A model generated the notes under the pieces. The model was not told the origin of the DNA and searched no databases. It saw only the letters and a program-made list of their open reading frames with translations. This document shows positions 1-10,317 of a DNA stretch of 64,000 nt, one piece after another. How positions within the stretch are numbered: the stretch's first letter is position 1; each line of letters begins with the position of its first letter. Made by a program: the position numbers and the translations under genes. Origin of the DNA: Riptortus pedestris (taxonomy: Eukaryota; Arthropoda; Insecta; Hemiptera; Alydidae); NCBI GenBank assembly GCA_019009955.1, contig CM032231.1:113448501-113512500 (forward strand). The letters run 5' to 3'.

Positions 1-560
1 CATTAGGCCTTTCATTAAATACCAATTAATCAAAATAAGGAACTGTTTAAAGATACATAGTTAATAGAAAAATGAAGGATTAAATTAAATTTGCACAGTA
101 TAAATGGGCAAACAAAAAATCTTGAAATAAAAAGTAAATGTAAGTATTTACTAAACAAAATTGTGGCTGCTAAATTATTTTAAGGTGTTCAGGACACAGC
201 AAATTAAGCAGGGACATATTAGGTAATATATTCTATTGCTGGAATTTTCTTTAATATTACAAAAAAAATAAACATTTTATAAATAAAACCCTAAAAAATA
301 AATATTAAAAATACAGAGTAAACAACCAATTAGTTTTTGTTTATATATTGCTGTAATTTTAGTCTCGCATTTTCAGAAGTGGACTAAAAGGGGCCATGAA
401 TAATTAAGTACATTTTAATATAGTATACAATTTTAATGACTCAGTAAAAGCTGAATCACTGATGCAGTTCCAAAAATAATATCTGCTATAAATAAATTAA
501 ATTTGATTTAAATTAGATTAGTAACTTTTGAATTTCACCAAAATAATCCAACAATTTCCA
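1..560. other. No gene seen; probable intron of beta-glucuronidase
   Basis: AT-rich sequence with no recognisable coding or repeat structure. It lies downstream of exon 2 in the direction of the gene, so is inferred to be intronic. Confidence 0.5.
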
Positions 561-672
<112 letters not shown>

Positions 673-1260
673 GTTGTTACTATTGCTAATCAAGATAGGT
701 TTTATTTATATTGGTACCACTATTTTTTGCCAGAATGGTCTTAGAATTTGTTACTATTTAAAATGAATTGAACCCAAAACTCCAGGTTTAACAATTGTAT
801 TATGGTCAAAAAATAAACTACCAATCTAACCCTAGCCACCAAAATATATTTTAGATCGGTCATATTTACATTGACTTTTTTTTTTTAATGAAATAATGTT
901 TGAAATTTTAAAATATAATCTTAAATTTTTACTATTATATTTTATGGACATGAAACACATTTTCTTAATTTTATTTCAAACATTGCGACCTGCCAAAGGG
1001 CTTTTAGTTTCATTTGAATCTGCAGAGACCAGAATTGTGTACAGTGATTTTTGGAAATTTTTTACATTAAACATAACATACTCGAATATATTCTAATTTT
1101 TTTCATCAGTTGTAGTAGAATACTTAATGTTCTTATATAACAAAAAAAAAATCAAATCCAGTGACATAAGTATATGAATTTCATCCCTGTCACAAAGTGT
1201 AATGCAGGTGTAAGCATAAGTTGTATCTAAGTATTTTATTTAATTTTTTTTTTTATATTA
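673..1260. other. No gene or clear repeat
   Basis: AT-rich, with several T-runs. The 66-codon open frame at 896-1096 is rich in F, L and I, has no family resemblance, and looks like chance. Confidence 0.5.
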
Positions 1261-1261
1261 G

Positions 1262-1349
1262 AGAAAGATTGTTTGAATTGACCAGGGATTAAACTCAGGT
1301 GTCCGGGCTATCTAGGCCGATGTTCTACCAACTAAGTTCGCATGTAGAC
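1262..1349 (-). mobile_element. tRNA-like SINE head, minus strand
   Basis: Read on the minus strand this gives a tRNA-like unit with an A-box-like TTAGTTGGTAGAAC and a B-box-like GAGTTTAATCCC about 40 nt later, spaced as in tRNA-derived SINE promoters. It cannot be a functional tRNA: no intact acceptor stem, and the B box is degenerate. A T-run lies at 1235-1253. Confidence 0.55.
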
Positions 1350-1487
1350 AAATCCAAATATTTTGCCCTGTAAGCCAAACTCTCCTGAACTAAAATCATT
1401 GGATCAGTCAAGTGAAAGCAAGAAAATTAATTTTCTAATTTATTAGCATACAAATTAAAATTTGTTATTAAGTAATCACTTGAACAA

Positions 1488-1548
1488 GAAGCCTAGGTGG
1501 TAGGGTACTGTAAAAAAGGGATTTGTGTTTGAATCATTGGTTGTTTCA
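1488..1548 (+). mobile_element. tRNA-like SINE head, plus strand
   Basis: TAGGTGGTAGGG followed by GTGTTTGAATC resembles A and B boxes of a tRNA-derived SINE. It is in opposite orientation to the similar unit at 1262-1349, so the two may be relics of one family. Degenerate; family not identified. Confidence 0.4.
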
Positions 1549-1622
1549 AATACTTTTTTCTAATTTATAGAAAATTTACAAGCTGTTTTTATTATTTTTT
1601 TTGGCCATTCTATACATAAAAA

Positions 1623-2150
1623 GTCCGTCACACAGGGGCTGTGTTAACAAGCAGATTTCCCATGTGCGTCACATATTTGCATTTATCTCCAAAATTAAAA
1701 GTTCAATGAGAACAATATTAGGTATTTAAGTTTCAAATAATATGGTTCATGATATAACACCTTACTGTTAATATGACATGAGTGTGAGTGGGAGTTTACT
1801 AAATGCCGAAAACTAAAAAATGCATATATCTCGGTTAATAATCAAGAGAGCAAAAAGATGCATAAAACAAAAATTTGTAAAAATTTAATTTTCAATAAGA
1901 TTTCTTTACACTTTTTCGATCTGATGTATAATTAAAGAGAGATCTCGATTTTCGAAATTCCCCTTCCTCAGGACCGATTTCAGCTGTTAACGAACTTGAT
2001 CTTTACTTTTGCATAAAACATTTAAATATCCAGTTTGGTATAGATCAAACAAAAATTATGACGGCTAGAGCATTAACAGACAAATATATAAATAAAATGT
2101 TGAATGAACAACCTCAATAGGTGATTTCCCTGATGGGAAATCTGCTAAAA
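1623..2150 (-). mobile_element. HINE-like element, class B
   Basis: Starts (plus reading) with GTCCGTCACACAGGGGCTG after an A-run, has AAGCAGATTTCCC at +30, and ends with GATTTCCCTGATGGGAAATCTGCTAAAA. The class B inner part (ATTTGCAT, GGGAGTTTAC, ATATCTCGGTTAATA, TTTTTCGATC, AACGAACTTGATC) is present. The usual (TA)n site has only ATATATAAAT. Both ends are recognisable; a moderately old copy in the GUS intron. Confidence 0.8.
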
Positions 2151-2611
2151 TAAGTCTATTGAAAAATATGAACCACGTATGTACTTGGGGTAGAAATATG
2201 GTTCTTTTACTTTCCCGTTTAGGACAAAATAGATAGTCGTATTCCAGGCTTATTGTTTTACTTCTAATTAATATAAACGGCAAAGTGAATGTATATTTTT
2301 CATAGCAATGCTATGTAGTCATTCATTTTTATTGGTTTTAGCTTAATCTTGAAGTTTACTGTAACCAGTTATACTTTCTAACTCTGAAAACTGAATATTT
2401 TCATCTATGGTAACTTGTAACAACAGAATCCAGTTATAGAGAGTGCTAAATTAAGCAAATATTCATCTAGTAAAATATATGAAATTGATTGGATGGAAGT
2501 TATATCTTTAGCTACACAATGGAAAACAGATTCAATAATAATTTTCTTTCATTTTATTTTTGACAGAATATACGACTTAAATCAATTCTAATAATAATTA
2601 AAATCAATTAC

Positions 2612-2794
2612 CACATGTGCAAGGTAGTGAACGCTGCCAAATCTAATCCACACCCTCAGCCTATTGTCTTTCCAAGACTGAGGAACAAAGAAATTTCTTT
2701 CATACCAGACAAGACCGACATGTTCCCTTAAAGATTTCTCTACAGTGATGTCATTGTAGCTACTTGGAACAGGCATTGGGATCGTAGGTCCAGT
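2612..2794 (-). CDS. Beta-glucuronidase, second coding exon
   Basis: Second exon of the same gene: 183 nt, 61 codons, phase 0 at both ends. It opens after TTTTTAG with TGPTIPMPVPSSYNDI, matching the conserved MPVPSS(F/Y)NDI block of animal beta-glucuronidases, then GLVWYER and FGSVHYLAHV. The donor is CATGTG|GTAATT at 2611-2610. Continuity with exon 1 (..DRLDK | TGPTIP..) agrees with the family alignment as I know it. The next exon, expected to carry a GGYLPF-like block, is not visible between 1 and 2600, so the gene continues left of the window. The intron between the exons (2795-4688) holds a HINE relic, a foldback element, a (TA)n tract and a SINE. Confidence 0.85.
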
Positions 2795-3180
2795 CTAAAA
2801 ATGTTAGGAAAGCATTTTATTAAATAAATTATGTTATTGAGATAATGATATTACAAGTAATTGTTAATGAGACATTTTTTTGTAGCTGACATCTCAGTAA
2901 TAGTAATAAAAAACTTGGAAAACCTATCTTATTGTAGTAAAATACTTCAATTCGTAAAAAAAGAAAGAATTAAAAGTGAGATTTAACTGTGGATCATATT
3001 CTATTTATTTTATTAACAACTAAAATTGTTTTATTGTATTATATTTTTCTTTATATTATCCAACTTAGAGTGAACAGTGAGAAAGAGAAAGTTCTTACTG
3101 TCAAAAGAATAATTGTTTATCTCAAATGGAGATAATGAACGTACAATAATTTTCAGAGATGGCTGATAAACAAAAATAAA
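2795..3180. other. Intron sequence without recognised feature
   Basis: Between exon 2 and the HINE relic at 3181. The open frame at 3031-3231 overlaps the repeat and shows no family resemblance. Confidence 0.5.
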
Positions 3181-3615
3181 AACTCTGTCAGGCTGTGTAA
3201 ACAAACCAAACTTCCCACCACATATTTGCATTTATCTCAAAACGTAAAAGTTCAATGAGAACAATATTTGATATTTAGGATTCAATGTATTTCCATAATA
3301 TAACAGCATATTTTTAATATGACATGAATAGGAGTGGGGGGCTTTACAAAGGGTCGAAAACTAAAAAATGAAAATATGTCAGTTAATAATAAGATAGTTA
3401 AAAAATGTGTATAGCAACATTTATAGAACATTACATTTGCAGAAGGATTGGTTTTATACAACTTTTCGATCCGACGCATAATAACAGAGATATTAATATT
3501 TTCGAAATCCCCTCCTAATCCCCCCCCTCCCACTGGTAGACTTTTAGCCATTAACGAACTTGATCTTTAGTTTAATATAAAACTTTTAAATATCAAGTGT
3601 GGTAACGATAAATAT
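3181..3615 (-). mobile_element. HINE-like element, class B, decayed
   Basis: GTCAGGCTGTGTAAACAAACC is a worn version of the GTCCGTCA..GGGGCTGTG end. The ATTTGCAT, GGAGTGGGGG, TTTTCGATCCGACGC and AACGAACTTGATC blocks follow in order. The copy stops at the TA tract, where the foldback element begins (about 3624); its palindromic end is missing. Confidence 0.7.
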
Positions 3616-3623
3616 ATATATAT

Positions 3624-3902
3624 ACGGTGTTGTTATTCTTTTTGGAGTTTCGGCCAATGTTGGTGAAAAGATCTTAGTTTATGCCGATATTTTGAGAATC
3701 TTTATTTTCTCTTCTTCAAGGCAAGAGTAAAGATACCTAAAAACTATTACACATGACTATTGCACTTAGGACTGAAGAAGAGAAAATAAAGATTCTCGAA
3801 ATATCGGCATGAACTAAGATTTTTTCACTAACATTGACCAAAACTACAAAAAGAATAACAACACCATATATAAATATAAACTGGTCGAAAACATCAACAT
3901 AA

Positions 3903-3905
<3 letters not shown>
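3624..3905. mobile_element. Foldback (palindromic) element, copy 1
   Basis: Two arms of about 97 bp, 3624-3725 and 3770-3867, are inverted copies with few differences (for example TTCTCGAAATATCGGCAT against its complement). The centre is shorter than in the second copy (27441-27806). A roughly 40 bp flank with GACCAGTTTATATTTATA-like sequence lies outside the palindrome at one end in both copies, so the unit is larger than the palindrome. No coding sequence. Each arm carries CTGAAGA...TTCTCGAAATATCGGC. Confidence 0.75.

Positions 3906-3906
<1 letters not shown>

Positions 3907-3973
<67 letters not shown>
3907..3973. repeat. (TA)n microsatellite
   Basis: About 60 bp of TA between the foldback element and a HINE end fragment. 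Confidence 0.95.
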
Positions 3974-3978
<5 letters not shown>

Positions 3979-3984
3979 ATATCC

Positions 3985-4160
3985 ATGAGATGACGAAAAA
4001 TGAGGTCCATTTAAAACTGTATATGTATATAAACATATACATACTATATATAGTTTTAAATGGACCTCATTTTCATCATCTCCTGGATAGGATCGATGGA
4101 CACTTCAGGAAATGTTTTGAATTATGCGTCGAGTTTCCTTTAGGAAAATTGGTTAAAAGG
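3985..4160 (-). mobile_element. HINE end fragment with inverted partial copy
   Basis: TTTTAAATGGACCTCATTTTC, then CATCTCCTGGATAGGATCG and a worn palindrome (GTTTCCTTTAGGAAAATTGG) mark the palindrome-side end of a HINE (4050-4160). An inverted copy of the first 36 bp lies at 3987-4022, separated by a short TA-rich loop, so this would fold into a hairpin. Confidence 0.65.
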
Positions 4161-4325
4161 TCCCTCATGGAGGGAATGTCTAAAGAAGAATGACTTAAGT
4201 ACAGGAATGAATCACTGACATCATCTCAAATTTTACTTTTTTATATCTCCATTGGTAAATACGCCATAGATAAAAGACATAAAATGTAAGTGGGACATGA
4301 GAAGTCATGTGATCTAATAATTAAG

Positions 4326-4545
4326 GATTTATTAACGTCCACTTTTTGCAACTACGGCTAATTGGGATGGGCTATCTACAGGTTACCGCCCTTTTCTAGC
4401 CAGGGTGGGACTAAGGATTTTATTTAATGAATTCCATCACAAAATAAATTCTTATTGCCCAAGGGGGAATCAAACTCGCCACTCTAGCTTTACTAGGTGA
4501 GATTAAAATCAATGCTTTAACTCGCATGGTTAAACTGAGCCCCTG
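4326..4545 (-). mobile_element. tRNA-derived SINE (family S1), nearly full length
   Basis: On the minus strand it runs GGGGCTCAGTTTAACCATG (tRNA-like head, A box), CGAGTTTGATTCCC (B box), a body including TAGCCAGGG..GGTAACCTGTAG-type sequence, and an AATAAAT tail. About 205 bp and collinear with the copies at 16410, 26875, 31521 and 48115. Lies in GUS intron 1 in the same orientation as the gene. Confidence 0.85.
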
Positions 4546-4688
4546 AGTTCTTGAGTTATATCAATGAATGCTCTTGAATTAAAATTGCGTTGAGTGACTG
4601 CTGTAAAATTTTTACTAGAAAAGCAAAGAATTTAATAGCCTTAAATAGAAAACAAAAAATTGAGCTGCTAAAGATTAAAAGATTTTAC

Positions 4689-4883
4689 CTTGTCAAGTCT
4701 GTCGGAGAACCACATTTGCTTGAAGCCAAGAGATGATTCATTACTCGCTTTAAACCTCCAAATTCCATCTAGAGATTTGACCTGCCTTGATTCTGTCTCC
4801 CTTGGATATAGAATTCCGCTCTGGCCAAGGCAGGCTGGTACCAGCAGTCCCAGAAAAAGCCCTAATTCCAAACTCCATTTCAT
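4689..4883 (-). CDS. Beta-glucuronidase, first coding exon
   Basis: First coding exon of a glycoside hydrolase family 2 beta-glucuronidase, a secreted or lysosomal enzyme that removes terminal glucuronic acid from glycosaminoglycans and conjugates. It encodes 65 residues in phase 0. Residues 1-20 form a hydrophobic signal peptide ending near ACLG, followed by GILYPRETESR and LDGIWRF, the usual start of the mature animal enzyme and its GH2 sugar-binding domain. The donor is AAG|GTAAAA (GT at 4688-4687). Just upstream of the ATG there is a T-rich acceptor-like TTTTTGTTCAG at about 4889-4899, so the ATG may lie a few bases inside an exon, with a 5'UTR intron to the right. Joins exon 2 (2612-2794) in frame. 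Confidence 0.85.
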
Positions 4884-4899
4884 TACACCTGAACAAAAA

Positions 4900-5049
4900 T
4901 TAAAATAAAATTAGGTTTGTATTGTTAATTTTATCATAAATTCATGAACACAATTGTGAGTTGCGTGCAAAAGCAAAGTAAGATCTTTTTCTGAAAAATT
5001 TCTATCCTATTACTTAAATCTTTGTATCATCAAAAACCTTCATCGCTTC
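4900..5049. other. Upstream of GUS exon 1; no promoter recognised
   Basis: If the acceptor-like site next to the ATG is real, this is a 5'UTR intron. No TATA or other core promoter motif can be supported. Confidence 0.35.
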
Positions 5050-5245
5050 GGGTTGCGTTAACTAAGCAGATTTCTCATGTGTGTCACATATTTGCATTTT
5101 CCACAAAATATAAAAGTTCCATGAGAACCACATTTAACCTACGATATAACAGCTTATTATTAATATGACATGAGTAGAAGTGGGGATTAACTGAAAGCGG
5201 AAAACTATAAAATCCAAATACCACTGGTCAGATTTCATCCAATAA

Positions 5246-5276
<31 letters not shown>

Positions 5277-5468
5277 ACATAAAACGATTAAATATCTGGT
5301 TTGGAAACTATAGATAAAAATTGCGACCACTAGAGCGTTAATGACAAATATATACATATATAATTTTGAATGACCTCATTTTCGTTTTCTTCTGGGTAGG
5401 ATAGATGTACATTTGAAGAAATGTTTCGAAAATTGCTTCATAATTACGACCTCAATAGCAGATCTGCT
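5050..5468 (-). mobile_element. HINE-like element, class B, start truncated
   Basis: Begins at GTTGCGTTAACTAAGCAGAT, lacking the terminal GTCCGTCACG. A T-run of about 30 replaces part of the middle (5250-5276). It ends with CAATAGCAGATCTGCTAA and is followed by a 21-bp segment AATACAAATACTTTAACAAA(A) that recurs at 7634-7654 after another HINE. Confidence 0.75.
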
Positions 5469-5491
5469 AATACAAATACTTTAACAAAAAA

Positions 5492-6040
5492 GTCCGTCAC
5501 GCAGGGGCAGCGTAAACTAAGCAGATTTCCCATGGGAAGGTTTACAATAGATAAATATACATACTGGTTACACTACTACCTTCAATATTATGTGAATAAA
5601 TACAAACGGCAATGAGAAATCTTTCAGTCAATTTACAATACATGTTAATAATCACTACAAAGGAAAGCGGCCAAAATGTAAACAAACAGGCTAGCCAACC
5701 TCGTAGCGCTGAATAGATAGATAGCCCGGAAAGACAAACAACGAAATATATCTGAATATAACAAATTAAATTTATTGGAAACAGTTTACTAAAGCCAGTT
5801 CTGTAATTTTTAATGAATCAGAATCAGTCTTATCTCAACTACTTAAATTTCAGTAATCAAAGAAGAAAAAAAAGGGGGGGGGGTCAACAGAAACGTATTT
5901 GCATATATCTCAAAATAAAAGTTCAATGAAAATAATATTTGATATTTAGCCATGTAATGAAGTGGTTCATGATACAACAGTTTTTTATTAATATGACACT
6001 AGTAGGAGTGAGGGTTTACTAAAAACGTAAAACTAAAAAA
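5492..6040 (-). mobile_element. HINE-like element, class C, right half missing
   Basis: Intact GTCCGTCACG.. end, then class C sequence with AAATGTAAACAAACAG, a G-run at 5873-5883 and ATTTGCATATATCTC. It stops in an A-run, where another HINE starts at 6044. The missing half does not resume after that copy, so this is a truncated head-to-tail tandem and not a simple nested insertion. Confidence 0.75.
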
Positions 6041-6043
6041 AAA

Positions 6044-6829
6044 GTCCGTCAGCAGGGGCTGCGTAAACTAAGCAGATTTCCCTCGTGAAGTTTAGTAATA
6101 GATAAATCTACATACTGGTAACGCAACAGCACCGTGAATAAATACTAACGGAAATAAGAAATGTTTTATCCAATTTCAATAACCTGCCGACAGGAAGCGT
6201 TAGGTTAGAAATGTAAACAAACGGGTCTGCCCGTTTCACACCGGAAAGAATAACAATTTCTGTAATATATCAGAATATAACATATTAATTTTATTGAGAA
6301 CTATTTACTATAACTAGTACTGTAATTAATAATGAGTCAGAATAATTGTAATCTCAATCAATCAAATTTTAGTAGTCCAAAACCTTAAGACGGGGGGGGG
6401 GTCACCGTGACATATTTGCATGTATCTCGTATAATAAAGGTCTTTTGAGTACAATTTCGGGTATTTAAACTTCAAATAATGTGATTTATTATGTAGCAGA
6501 GTATTGTTTATGTAACATGAGTAGAAGTGGCGGTTTGGTGATGGCTGAAAATTGAAAAATGCAAATATCTCGGTTAATATTCAAGATAGAGAATAATTGT
6601 ATAGAACAATATTTATAGTAAATTTAATTTAAAATAAGATTAGTTCTATACCATTTTTTGATCCGACGTATGGTAACGGAGATATTTCGAAAATCCCCCC
6701 TCTAAACCCACCCTTCCACTGGTCCGATTTCAGCCATTAACGAACTTGATCTGTCTTTTTGCATAAAACGTTTAAATGTCGAGTTTGGTAACGATCAAAC
6801 AAAAATTGCGACCACTAGAGCGTTAACAG

Positions 6830-6905
<76 letters not shown>

Positions 6906-7643
6906 TCAACCGCAAAAAAAACCGGACACTTCATTTTTGTCGTATTAAAAGCTAATTTTCAGTAATTTTCTTTATGTGGGTATTCGAGTTATTACAGAGA
7001 ATTTAGAGTCCAAGTACAATGAACTAATCCCTTCAGGATTAGTAAACAATTAGATAAAACTCAGATTAGATTTATTTTTCGTGAAGCTGATCTATTCTAA
7101 ACTGTAAGTAGTTTCTCGCATATTTAAATATCATTAATTATTAACCAAGCATTTTCTTTAATTAATGTTTTATTTTTATTTCGGTCCAGAATAATGGGTC
7201 TTTCAAACTTAGATGGAACGCTTGGGGTAGCGAAGTCTACCATTCACTGTAATAAAAATGAAGAATAATTTTTTTTTTTTTAAATGTGTTAATTTATCTT
7301 TTTCTTTTTTTTTATTTTGTATTTTTTTGTAAATAATCAATAAAAATTATTCACTTTTGGCAGATTTTGTTTAAATAACCTATAGATTAACCAATTATTT
7401 TAATTAAAAAGATTAATATACATATATATTAAGTATTTAACAAAATTATAAGACTAAATCTAAGTGTCCGTTTTTTTTTGCGGTTGAGTTTATATATATA
7501 TATATATATATATATCTATATATAATTTTGAACGAACCTCATTTTCGTCTTCTCCTGGGTAGGATAGATGCACATTTGAAAAAATGTTTCGAAAATCGCT
7601 TCGCTGAGTACGACCTCAATAGCTGGATTTGCTAATACAAATA
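6044..7643 (-). mobile_element. HINE-like element, class C, holding a MITE
   Basis: Complete class C element: GTCCGTCAGCAGGGGCTG at the left, ATATCTCGGTTAATATTCAAG, GATCCGACGTATGG and AACGAACTTGATC in the middle, (TA)n at 6835-6902, then TTTTGAACGAACCTCATTTTC and GCTGGATTTGCTAA at the right. Without the MITE (6903-7490) it is about 1.0 kb. The palindrome at the right end is eroded. Confidence 0.8.
6903..7490 (+). mobile_element. TA-target MITE (mariner/Tc1-like), copy 1
   Basis: Terminal inverted repeats CACTCAACCGCAAAAAAA..CCGGACACTT and the complement AAGTGTCCG..TTGCGGTTGAGTT, flanked by TA on both sides (6901-6902, 7491-7492) inside a TA tract. 588 bp, non-coding. TA duplication and TIR length fit the Tc1/mariner superfamily, but no transposase is present, so the assignment is by ends only. 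A second copy in opposite orientation is at 56113-57330. Confidence 0.85.
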
Positions 7644-7654
7644 CCTTAACAAAA

Positions 7655-8229
7655 TATATCGAAATAATCAAAGATCAAAATTTCACCGATTGACCTAAGT
7701 GGTGATTCATGTAGCAGTGTACTTCATAATGTTCCATTTTACGTGTGACACTGATGGCATGCTTTATCCAGCGGGTGTCACACTTTCATTAATGGATTTC
7801 ATTGTGTATCTATAATCAGCTCTTTGCTGATAAAGATTGACAGCACTGATATTTTATCAATAAAAAATATTGATTTGCAAATGCACTTAGTCGTAATTTC
7901 CTTAATGGAACATAAGACTTATCGACCTTTCATCACAAGAAAAACATTGTTCACAAAATTTAACGCGCTTGAGGACCACTCTTTTCAAAACCAAAGTATT
8001 CATAATTAATAAAGCAGGCAAATTATTTACTTTAACATGAGCTATTTGTGTTTACAAAATGGATATCGAAGTCATGAAAAACCATTTTTCTTTTCAGGTT
8101 TTCAGATGAGGATTTCCGAACTCATAAATTGATTGAAGGCCCTTTAATGGGAAAAAAATGCGGATATATAATATAATTTTATGACTCTGAGTGCGCTGGG
8201 GATTATACAACAACTGGTAATAATAAAAA
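7655..8229. other. No gene or recognised repeat
   Basis: AT-rich spacer. The 61-codon frame at 7824-8009 has no recognisable feature. Confidence 0.5.
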
Positions 8230-8719
8230 GCCCGTCACGCAGGGGCTGCGTAAACTAAGCAGATTTCCCATGTGAAGTTTTACAATCGAGAAATCTGCCC
8301 AATAACAACTGAAGTGTAAGGGATCTCTAAACCTATTCACGAGGGACGAATAGTTTACAGAAACGGCCGCCAGAGCTCTCGGCGGAATGTCCCAAACATA
8401 GCCCACTCTTGCCGACCACGCACAGAATACAAATGCAAATATCTCGGTTAATATTCAAGATACAGAATAAATGTATAGAACAATATTTATAGAAAATTTA
8501 ATTTGCAATAAGATAGATTCTGTAAAATTTTTCGATCCGACGTATAGTAACGGAAATATTTCAAATTTATGAAAATCCTCCCTTCTAACCCCCCCCCCCA
8601 GCCCTCCCACTTGTCCAATTTCAGCCATTAACGAACTTGATCTATCTGTTTACATAAAAAGACTAAATATTAAGTTTGGTATCGATCAAACAAAAATTTC
8701 GACCGCGAGAGCGGTAACA

Positions 8720-8790
<71 letters not shown>

Positions 8791-8914
8791 TTTTGAACGG
8801 ACCTCATTTTCGTCATCTACTAGGTAGGATCGATGGGAATTTGAAGAAAAATTTCGTAAATTCCGTCATGAGTACAACCTCAATAGCTGATTCCTCTTAA
8901 GAGAAATCTGCTAA
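8230..8914 (-). mobile_element. HINE-like element, class A, complete
   Basis: GCCCGTCACGCAGGGGCTGC to GATTCCTCTTAAGAGAAATCTGCTAAAA. The class A 5'-plus module has GAAACGGCCGCCAGAGCTCT; the common module follows, with (TA)n at about 8723-8787 in the usual place between GGTAACAGACA and CAGTTTTGAACGG. Confidence 0.85.
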
Positions 8915-9136
8915 AATATAAAGGCTTTATTAAAACAATAAATGTTCTGTTTATGAATAAACCTATATGAATTAGGGTTCTTTATGCAAAAATAAATATC
9001 AGATAGAAATATGACGGTCATATTTAAATATAATTGTGTTTAATTTCTATTGAGAGACCTTGAATAAGCTAGCAGCATGACTAGTTAAACATTGGTATCA
9101 CAGGGTCAAACAATATCAGACCACAATAATCTTAAA

Positions 9137-9146
9137 TATATATATA

Positions 9147-9211
<65 letters not shown>

Positions 9212-9480
9212 TTTTGAACGGACGTCATTTTCGTCATCTACTAGGTAGGATCGATGGACATTTGAAGAAAAATGTCGAAAATTCCGTCATGAGTACAACC
9301 TCAATAGCTGATTTCCCTTAAGGGAAATCTGCTAACATAAAATTGTCTTCAGTTTTGATTGCTTACTTTCCTCCTCCTGATCCGATTTCAGCCATTAACG
9401 CACTCCATATTTAGTTTTATAAGAAATGCTTAAATGTCGAAAGTGGTAACGATGGAACCAAAAATTACATCTAGATCGGA
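9137..9480 (-). mobile_element. HINE fragments (two partial copies)
   Basis: 9137-9336 is a (TA)n tract plus the palindrome-side end (TTTTGAACGGACGTC, GATTTCCCTTAAGGGAAATC, TGCTAAC). 9380-9480 is a decayed common-module piece (TCCGATTTCAGCCATTAACG, GGTAACGATGG). They abut the Helitron end at 9508. Confidence 0.7.
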
Positions 9481-9507
9481 ATATATATATATATACACAC
9501 ACACACA

Positions 9508-10265
9508 CTAGCGGATCAAACTGACGTTTTCCTGCATGATATTTCAAGCAATTAGGATATTATACACAGTATGAAATAAAAAACGAATAATATAATAATT
9601 TTATTATTCTTTATTTATAAATAGCTGATTTCCCTTAAGGGAAATCTGCTAAGAACATCAACAATTCGTTATAATCAATAATGTTCATATTGGAAAGAAT
9701 TGTTGAGGATATCAATATTTCTACGCAAATTACTAGCTTCACACATTGTTATACGAAAAAATGTTTAAAAAGAAAAGCTACTTTTAAAAACAAAAAAAAC
9801 TTTTGTTATGCGCACGTTTGCCTTAAAACAATCAGAAAATGAAACATTCTGGCCTCCCTTAAAACTTCCACTCCCGTTCGAACCTAAAAAATTCAATCGT
9901 TAGTGCCCAATAAAATTGTTGGCTCCCACTTTAATTGTTTAGTGTATATCTGGTTTATACTATGCTATATGACAAAAGTGAATATAACAAAAGTTACACT
10001 AAATAACAAAATAAACAACTTTCATACTTTTTTTTTTTACTTTCATAATTTTTGCCGAAAAACCAATAGGAAACGAAATATCGCTATTTTTAATTTTAGG
10101 CCTCTCTCACAATCCCCACTCCTGCTCCATCTGCCGGTCTGATTTGTGAATCTAAACCATCCAGGGCGTCACCAAACGCATACAAAAAAATTCATTCAAA
10201 TCGGTCTAGCCGTTTAGGAGGAGTTCAGTACATACACACGTACAGTAGAATTATATATATAAAGA
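9508..10265 (-). mobile_element. Non-autonomous Helitron, copy 1
   Basis: On the minus strand it begins TCTTTATATATATAATTCTA after host A, continues with GGAGGAGTTTAGTG-like and ACGGCTAGACCGATTTGAATG-like sequence, and ends with GACGTC-containing sequence and CTAG before host T (9508-9511). This 5'-TC...CTRR-3' layout inserted between A and T is the Helitron signature. Two similar internal blocks with CTCCCACTTTT/GGAGTGGGGGTT-type sequence are present. A HINE palindrome-end scrap (9612-9653) lies inside. Non-coding. Confidence 0.7.
9612..9653 (-). mobile_element. Solo HINE end inside Helitron
   Basis: AATAGCTGATTTCCC..GGGAAATCTGCTAAG: only the palindrome-side end of a HINE remains. Confidence 0.6.
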
Positions 10266-10317
10266 TATAAATGGACCTTTTTTTCGTCAACAACTACGTT
10301 GTTACATTGTTATTAAT

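Noticed and set aside
1262..1349. Functional tRNA gene
   Set aside because: A- and B-box-like blocks exist but no complete cloverleaf; better as SINE relic. The same applies to S1 heads.
5050..7654. CRISPR-like or satellite array
   Set aside because: Repeated units are transposon copies of differing class and length, not regular spacers or a true satellite.
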